Origin: an uncultured Clostridia bacterium
GTDB lineage: Bacteria > Bacillota > Clostridia > TANB77 > CAG-508
Length of the DNA stretch: 64,000 nt
Direction of reading: 5' to 3'
Assembly (NCBI GenBank): GCA_947589015.1
Contig: CANPZF010000006.1
Location: forward strand, 1 to 64,000
Shown: positions 59,286 through 64,000 of the stretch, in pieces
Layout of the letters: each line of letters begins with the position of its first letter
How positions within the stretch are numbered: position 1 is the first letter of the stretch
Translations under genes and position numbers: made by a program
The notes under the pieces: generated by a model
Database searches by the model: none
The model's input: only the letters and a program-made list of their open reading frames with translations
Told to the model about the DNA's origin: nothing

Positions 59286-59762
59286 CTATTTGTTTCTTAT
59301 AATACCTAATTTATTCAATATATTTTCCTCTTTAGTTCTCATTTCTTCTCTGTCTTGTTCTTTTATATGATCATATCCCATTAAATGATAGAAACCATGT
59401 ACTATCATATAGCTTAATTCTCTTTCAAAACTATGTCCATACTCCTGTGCTTGTTGTTCTACTTGTTCTATTGAAATGACAATATCACCTAAAATATCTT
59501 CATAGTCAAATTCTTTATTTTTTATTTTCTTTTCTAGCTCGTCCTTTTCAAACATAGGAAAAGAAAGCACATCAGTTGCTTTATCTATTCCTCTATACTG
59601 CTTATTAATTTCTTGTATATTTTTAGGATTTGTTAGTGTAATTGTTATACACATTTTCGAACTTTCTATTTTTTCTTCTTTAAAACATTCGTCTATTACT
59701 TTTTTTATTTCTTGTTCATATTCTTTTTTTTCTTTTATATCCTTATATATAATTTCATACAT
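59286..59762 (-). CDS. ybeY: Endoribonuclease YbeY
   Basis: 158 residues from the ATG at 59760-59762. TNPKNIQEINKQYRGIDKATDVLSFPM and the zinc site HGFYHLMGYDH (HGxLHLxGYDH) are diagnostic. It matures 16S rRNA 3' ends and supports ribosome quality control. Begins 1 nt after the preceding stop, sharing its AAAGGAAG as RBS. Confidence 0.95.
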   Translation of the reverse strand: MYEIIYKDIKEKKEYEQEIKKVIDECFKEEKIESSKMCITITLTNPKNIQEINKQYRGIDKATDVLSFPMFEKDELEKKIKNKEFDYEDILGDIVISIEQVEQQAQEYGHSFERELSYMIVHGFYHLMGYDHIKEQDREEMRTKEENILNKLGIIRNK

Positions 59763-59763
59763 A

Positions 59764-60969
59764 TTATGCAACTTCCTTTAATTTTGTATATCTGCCTTCT
59801 GAACGATATGAATTTTTTATCTCTCTTAGTGCATTATAATCAATTAACTTTCTTTTATAATATTTTATTAAATTACTATAGTCTATTTTAGATTTCTTTA
59901 TGTCATTTATATCATTTTTTATAAACAAAATTTCTTTCTGTTTTATATATTCAATAAAATCCGTTTCCTTTAATTTTAAAATTTCTTGATATTTATTCCA
60001 GAATTTTTTATATTCTTCTCTTTCTTTTTGATTTTCCCAATATACTTTTGTAGATAATAGTCGTACATTATAATCCTCTATTACATTAATTAATAGGCTA
60101 TAAGCTCTTTCTCTTTTAGTTGCAATTTTTGTGTCTTGCACTAATGTTCTTGCATCATTTAAAAGTTTTTCATAGCATTGTGACGCAACTATTAATGGCA
60201 AACTATGTGTAAATAGACTTCTACTAATTCCCAAAAGAATCATGTTCTTTTCTATTACATCTCTTCCATCTAGTTTTCCTACTGTATATGATTCATATTT
60301 TTCATAATCTTTCATTACTTTTTCTAAAGATTTATCTTCTTGTATTTTTATTTTTAATGATAATATATTTTGAATATACTCTTCTAACGTGTGAAATATT
60401 TTTATATAAATCCACTCTTTTGATGATTCATAAGTACTTGTTGAATCTGCTAATTTAATAGAATAATTTTTTAGTATTGCTTTATATAATGTGTCCATTT
60501 TACTTACATAAAAATTATTATATTTTTCTACAATTTTTTCTTTTCCTGATGTTTGAATTCCAGCATTGTCTAGTTCCAATAGATATTTTTGCTTTCTATT
60601 TTTATATTCTATATATTCATTTTCTTTTAAACTTACTACTTCATAATATTTAGCCATTGCATTTTTTTCAAATTCTGATGCTGTTCCATTTTTCACCTTT
60701 TTATACAAAGAATCCATCACATATTTATCTAATGCTTCTAAATATGCTTCATATGCTGTCTCATATTTTTTTTCTACTTCATCTTTATTATAATTTTCAT
60801 CTCCTACTTTATAGTTCTCATATGCTTTTATTACATTATTCCTTTTTATGGAAATTAGTATACCATTAATTCCTATTTTGGTTGGTATCAACATCCTTGT
60901 TAATGTATTTGTTATTTTGCTAAAAAATGTTTTGTCTGCTCCTGTGATTCTAAGACTTTTCTCTTCCAT
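59764..60969 (-). CDS. Hypothetical helical protein between yqfD and ybeY
   Basis: 401 residues, charged and helical, with tetratricopeptide-like stretches (KKYETAYEAYLEALDKYVMDSLYKKV) but no clear repeat. No signal or membrane helix. Not recognised; its position in the yqfC-yqfD-ybeY cluster, where phoH normally occurs, is notable, but it has no P-loop. Confidence 0.65.
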   Translation of the reverse strand: MEEKSLRITGADKTFFSKITNTLTRMLIPTKIGINGILISIKRNNVIKAYENYKVGDENYNKDEVEKKYETAYEAYLEALDKYVMDSLYKKVKNGTASEFEKNAMAKYYEVVSLKENEYIEYKNRKQKYLLELDNAGIQTSGKEKIVEKYNNFYVSKMDTLYKAILKNYSIKLADSTSTYESSKEWIYIKIFHTLEEYIQNILSLKIKIQEDKSLEKVMKDYEKYESYTVGKLDGRDVIEKNMILLGISRSLFTHSLPLIVASQCYEKLLNDARTLVQDTKIATKRERAYSLLINVIEDYNVRLLSTKVYWENQKEREEYKKFWNKYQEILKLKETDFIEYIKQKEILFIKNDINDIKKSKIDYSNLIKYYKRKLIDYNALREIKNSYRSEGRYTKLKEVA

Positions 60970-60982
60970 TCATATCATCCCT

Positions 60983-62173
60983 TCAAAATACATTTTTTTC
61001 ATTCGTTCCTATACTTTCAAGTACTTCATACGTAACACTTACCATAACACCATCTTGTTCTTCAACTACATTAATATTTTTGTTTACGATTTTTTCCTTG
61101 TTATCAATTTCTTCGTCTAATTCTTGCTGTAGCTGTTTAATCCCTAATTGTTTAGCTTCTTCATAATTATAAGTTTTAGATATTTCTTCTACTTGTTCAT
61201 TAGTAATTTTAATTACAGAAATTGGTAAATAGAAATCTGAAAATAGTTTAAATCTGTTTTCATTTTCTATTGTATCATAAATTTCAAATTTTGAAACCCC
61301 TTTATTAAAATTTATTTTAAAATTATTAAATTTTATTGCATATAGTTCTTCTTTTTCTCCTGTTTTTCTTCTTTCCGTAGTCTTATATAATATTTTTTTG
61401 TTCTTAGTGTGCCACACTTTGGCCTCTATCTCTCCTTTTGCATGTACATATTGCAATCCAGTATATTTTCCTTCCATCCAGCCATTTATTAAAATTTCAC
61501 CTATGTTTACTGTATCTCCTACCTTTACATTAGCAGTTCCATTTTGTGCATTTATTTTTGTAATTATTCCTGCTTTATCTGATACAATATTACAATATTC
61601 ATTTTCATCAATTATTTCTGGTTTTTGTACTGATTTAACTATTTTTACAATCGCATTTGTTCCTTTCATTTGTATTCCCATCCATGCAATATCATCTCTT
61701 TGTAATCTTACTTTATTAATAATGTCTTTTGTATCTATTTGTGCTTTTAATTTTGCTACTTTTAACCCTGCTTCATCTAGACTTTGTTCAATATTTTCTA
61801 TTTCTTGATTTTCTTCTATTTTTATTTCTATATTCCACACAAAATTAGATGATATTATTAAAAATATTATTATAAATAAAAGAAATCCAAAAAATATTTT
61901 TCTCTTTTTATATTTATGTACTAAAAATGGAATACCTTTCTTTTTTTGTATTTTTACTCTGCATTTAACTTTTTTAGCTATTTTACACAATTCTTTAAAG
62001 TCACTTTTTCTTACATTTAAATTTACTATTAATTTTGTATTATCACTTCGTTTTAAATTCCATATTGCAATATTATTTGTTTTGCAAATATTAATAAATC
62101 GTTCTATGTAATATCCTTCTACTGATATTTTTAAATACCCTATTATATAACTTAAGATTATTCTTATGAACAT
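60983..62173 (-). CDS. yqfD: Sporulation protein YqfD
   Basis: 396 residues: N-terminal FKELCKIAKKVKCRVKIQKKKGIPFLVHKYKKRKIFFGFLLF with the membrane helix (about 93-110), WNIEIKIEENQEIENIEQSLDEAGLKVAKLKAQID (POTRA-like), DIAWMGIQMKGTNAIVKIV and SDKAGIITKINAQNGTANVKVGDTV. Matches YqfD, needed for forespore engulfment. Pairs with yqfC 12 nt upstream. Confidence 0.93.
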   Translation of the reverse strand: MFIRIILSYIIGYLKISVEGYYIERFINICKTNNIAIWNLKRSDNTKLIVNLNVRKSDFKELCKIAKKVKCRVKIQKKKGIPFLVHKYKKRKIFFGFLLFIIIFLIISSNFVWNIEIKIEENQEIENIEQSLDEAGLKVAKLKAQIDTKDIINKVRLQRDDIAWMGIQMKGTNAIVKIVKSVQKPEIIDENEYCNIVSDKAGIITKINAQNGTANVKVGDTVNIGEILINGWMEGKYTGLQYVHAKGEIEAKVWHTKNKKILYKTTERRKTGEKEELYAIKFNNFKINFNKGVSKFEIYDTIENENRFKLFSDFYLPISVIKITNEQVEEISKTYNYEEAKQLGIKQLQQELDEEIDNKEKIVNKNINVVEEQDGVMVSVTYEVLESIGTNEKNVF

Positions 62174-62184
62174 TTTTATCTCCT

Positions 62185-62472
62185 TTAATCTTGCTTTCTT
62201 TCAATATCAAAGCTCTCAATTTTTCCAGTAATTTTTATATCATCATTAGTCATATTTTCTAAATTAAGCCCATATCCATTTATATTTATAATTCCTATAT
62301 GTGTATTTACTCTTAAGAAAATCTCTTCATATTCTAATATCCCCTTGAAATTTTCTATAATCATTTCGTCAAATCCAGTAATTATAATTTTAGGTACATT
62401 AGAATATACTTCTTGAGGTAATTCTAAAATTCTATCTAATCTATTCCTCTTGTTTTTTTTAGTTTTATTCAT
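62185..62472 (-). CDS. yqfC: Sporulation protein YqfC (YabP family)
   Basis: 95 residues from the ATG at 62470-62472 (GAGGTG upstream). LDRILELPQEVYSNVPKIIITGFDEMIIENFKGILEYEEIFLRVNTHIGIININGYGLNLENMTNDDIKITGKI is the YabP/YqfC domain. Expressed in the mother cell in relatives. Confidence 0.93.
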   Translation of the reverse strand: MNKTKKNKRNRLDRILELPQEVYSNVPKIIITGFDEMIIENFKGILEYEEIFLRVNTHIGIININGYGLNLENMTNDDIKITGKIESFDIERKQD

Positions 62473-62485
62473 ATGTTTTACACCT

Positions 62486-63295
62486 CTATTTTTCAAATTC
62501 TTCTAAACTTTTAAATTCATATCCGTTTTTCTTAATTTCTTTTATAATTGTATCCAATATATTAGTATTTGTTTTTGAATTACCATGTAACAACATTATT
62601 TCTCCAGGATGAATATTGGCTAATACCTTTTCTTTTGCTTTTTCTTCATTTGGTTGATTATTTTCATTCCAATCTTCATATGCAAAAGACCACATTACTG
62701 TTTTATATCCATATGAACTTGTAAGTTTTAGGGTTTTTTCGCTAAATTCTCCCTTAGGTGGTCTCATATATTTCATCTCATATCCAAACTTTTCATATAT
62801 CGCTAAATGCAAATCCATTATTTCACTCTTTATTTTTTGTTCATCTAATTCTGGCATACTTTTATGGTTTACAGTGTGATTTCCTACTATATGTCCTTCA
62901 TCTATCATTTGCTTTACTAATTCTTCTTGTGTATTTAAATAATGTGCTGTTATAAAAAATGTTGCTGTTACTTGATTTTCTTTTAAAGTTTTTAAAATTT
63001 GTTTTGTGTATCCTGCTTCATATCCTTCATCAAATGTCAAATATACGTACTTCTTTTCTACATTTCCTAAATAAATACCATTATTTTCATCTAGCATTTT
63101 TCTATTAGCACTTCCTACATCTGGTTGCTTATTATCTTTTTCTCTTTTTATACCCCATTCTATCTTTTTAGTACTTACATTTGATAAACTTGTTGTTACT
63201 GTTTCTTTCGTTCTATTTAATTCACTTATACTAAATGAAAATATTCCTAATATTAACAATGATATGATAAAAACATTTATATTATTTTTTTTCAT
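62486..63295 (-). CDS. pdaA: PdaA-type polysaccharide deacetylase (muramic delta-lactam)
   Basis: 269 residues: N-terminal membrane/signal helix (7-24), then the NodB domain: YLTFDEGYEAGYT (TFDEGY is the PdaA form of TFDDG), ATFFITAHYL, GHIVGNHTVNHKSMP (HxxxH metal site), MRPPKGEFSEKTL, MWSFAYEDW and IMLLHGNS. It deacetylates muramic acid for spore cortex delta-lactam. First gene of the yqfC-yqfD cluster here. Confidence 0.93.
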   Translation of the reverse strand: MKKNNINVFIISLLILGIFSFSISELNRTKETVTTSLSNVSTKKIEWGIKREKDNKQPDVGSANRKMLDENNGIYLGNVEKKYVYLTFDEGYEAGYTKQILKTLKENQVTATFFITAHYLNTQEELVKQMIDEGHIVGNHTVNHKSMPELDEQKIKSEIMDLHLAIYEKFGYEMKYMRPPKGEFSEKTLKLTSSYGYKTVMWSFAYEDWNENNQPNEEKAKEKVLANIHPGEIMLLHGNSKTNTNILDTIIKEIKKNGYEFKSLEEFEK

Positions 63296-63569
63296 ATTCC
63301 ACCTCTTTAATTGTTTTTTTCTTTTAATTTTATGAAGTTCTAAAAATATTATTACTTTGCTTTTATTCTTTAATAATTTACTATGTTTTATAAAAAATTT
63401 TTTTGTATAAAAATTTTTAACTTTATTGACTTATATAGAAATTTCTATTTTTTGTTGTGTCTTTTTTACAGTATTTTCCAGTATTTATCTTGTCTGTACA
63501 TATTTTGTTACCTTTAGACTCCACTGATACTAATTGTTTCACAAATTGGATAAATTTGTAAATTAACAC

Positions 63570-63598
63570 TTGACAATATAAATATTTTAGAATATATT
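63570..63598 (+). promoter_or_regulatory. Sigma-A-type promoter for the response regulator gene
   Basis: TTGACA (63570-63575), 17-nt spacer, TATATT (63593-63598), about 90 nt before the ATG at 63688. The 390-nt gap 63296-63687 holds nothing else I can identify. Confidence 0.65.
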
Positions 63599-63687
63599 GT
63601 ATTTGTTTTTGGAAAAATAAGGTAATTTTTTACATTTTGTATTATTATAAAAATATTCTTTTTTAATACTTTTTTGGAGGATTAAGC

Positions 63688-64000
63688 ATGTTAAATTTTG
63701 TAATCTGTGATGATAATTCAAATATTTTAGATAAATTATCAAAATTATTAGAAAACATCTTTGTTAAAAATAATTTCGAGGCTAAAGTCGCTTTTAAATC
63801 TACCAACACAGATGATATTTTAGGGTTTGTTGATAATAATAAAATTGATGTTTTAATGTTAGATATTAATTTAAAGTCTGATAAATCTGGTTTGGAATTA
63901 GCTGATATAATTAGAAAGAAAAATAAAGATGTTTATTTAATTTTTACTACCGCACACCTAGAATATGCTATGGTCGCATATAAATTTAAAACTTTTGATT
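63688..64000 (+). CDS. LytTR-type response regulator, N-terminal part (runs off window)
   Basis: ATG at 63688 with TTGGAGG upstream. The first 104 codons give a receiver domain: FVICDDNSNILDKLSKLLENIF, VLMLDINLKSDKSGLELADIIRKK (phospho-acceptor Asp) and LIFTTAHLEYAMVAYKFKTFD (TTAH, typical of AgrA/LytTR regulators). The output domain lies beyond the window. Confidence 0.85.
   Translation, partial: MLNFVICDDNSNILDKLSKLLENIFVKNNFEAKVAFKSTNTDDILGFVDNNKIDVLMLDINLKSDKSGLELADIIRKKNKDVYLIFTTAHLEYAMVAYKFKTFD

Overview
This window (about 28% G+C) comes from a spore-forming, anaerobic-type Firmicute of the Clostridia, probably an uncultured gut lineage (inference). The support is sporulation genes (yqfC, yqfD, a PdaA-type deacetylase, splB, a FtsK/SpoIIIE translocase), a SepF/DivIVA division cluster, ThyX with DHFR, and consistently strong Shine-Dalgarno sites in AT-rich DNA.

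Layout. 0.1-2.5 kb: an unusual tRNA-Gly, a group II intron fragment and a decayed IS256-type element. 2.5-4.0 kb: a type IV pilin-like protein with an FGE/C-lectin tail that looks like a diversified variable region. 4.2-8.6 kb: an RluA synthase, a TasA/CalY-like, SipW and DUF5305 secretion operon, and a YgjP-like protein that lacks its catalytic Glu. 9-11 kb: the GGGtGRT and Fe-S scaffold-like pair. 10.9-18.4 kb: glycolysis (gap, pgk, tpiA, gpmI) with a DUF2207 gene and a YezG-like gene. 18.5-33.9 kb: GH15, beta-CASP RNase, FtsK, rsmD, divIVA-like, sepF, miaA and mutL. 34.0-38.4 kb: a non-coding palindromic element and a MacB-like ABC exporter. 38.6-44.5 kb: a diversity-generating retroelement (DGR). 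44.6-48.5 kb: splB, folate and thymidylate genes, and a radical SAM gene. 48.7-53 kb: two tRNAs, an XpaC-like/VWA/TelA operon and a GC-rich small gene. 53-57 kb: acyl-CoA ligase and TetR, then a second copy of the palindromic element. 57-63.3 kb: YlbF, DUF3048, YbeY and sporulation genes. 63.7 kb onward: the start of a response regulator.

Three things stand out. (1) Apparent quadruplet decoding of CGGN. Three genes (DGR reverse transcriptase, ABC permease, YezG-like) are broken by an apparent extra base, and each break falls at an in-frame CGG followed by A. Reading CGGA as one glycine restores the family sequence exactly (for example YIP-G-PY in the RT and LKAL-G-Y in the permease). Three more in-frame CGGN sites lie in the glycine-rich tail of the DUF2207 protein. 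By eye I found no in-frame CGG anywhere else in the coding DNA. The tRNA-Gly at the start of the window has the loop C-U-UCCG-A, so bases 34-37 (UCCG) are a perfect four-base complement of CGGA. (2) A complete DGR. A 112-nt template repeat and a 112-nt variable repeat differ at 17 positions, 16 of which are template adenines. It has an Avd-like protein, two MutS-I-like accessory proteins and an RT that itself carries one of the CGGA sites. (3) Two copies of a 308-nt non-coding core, 95% identical, each flanked by long inverted arms of different sequence, with compensatory changes between arms.

All assignments are from reading the sequence; no database search was run.
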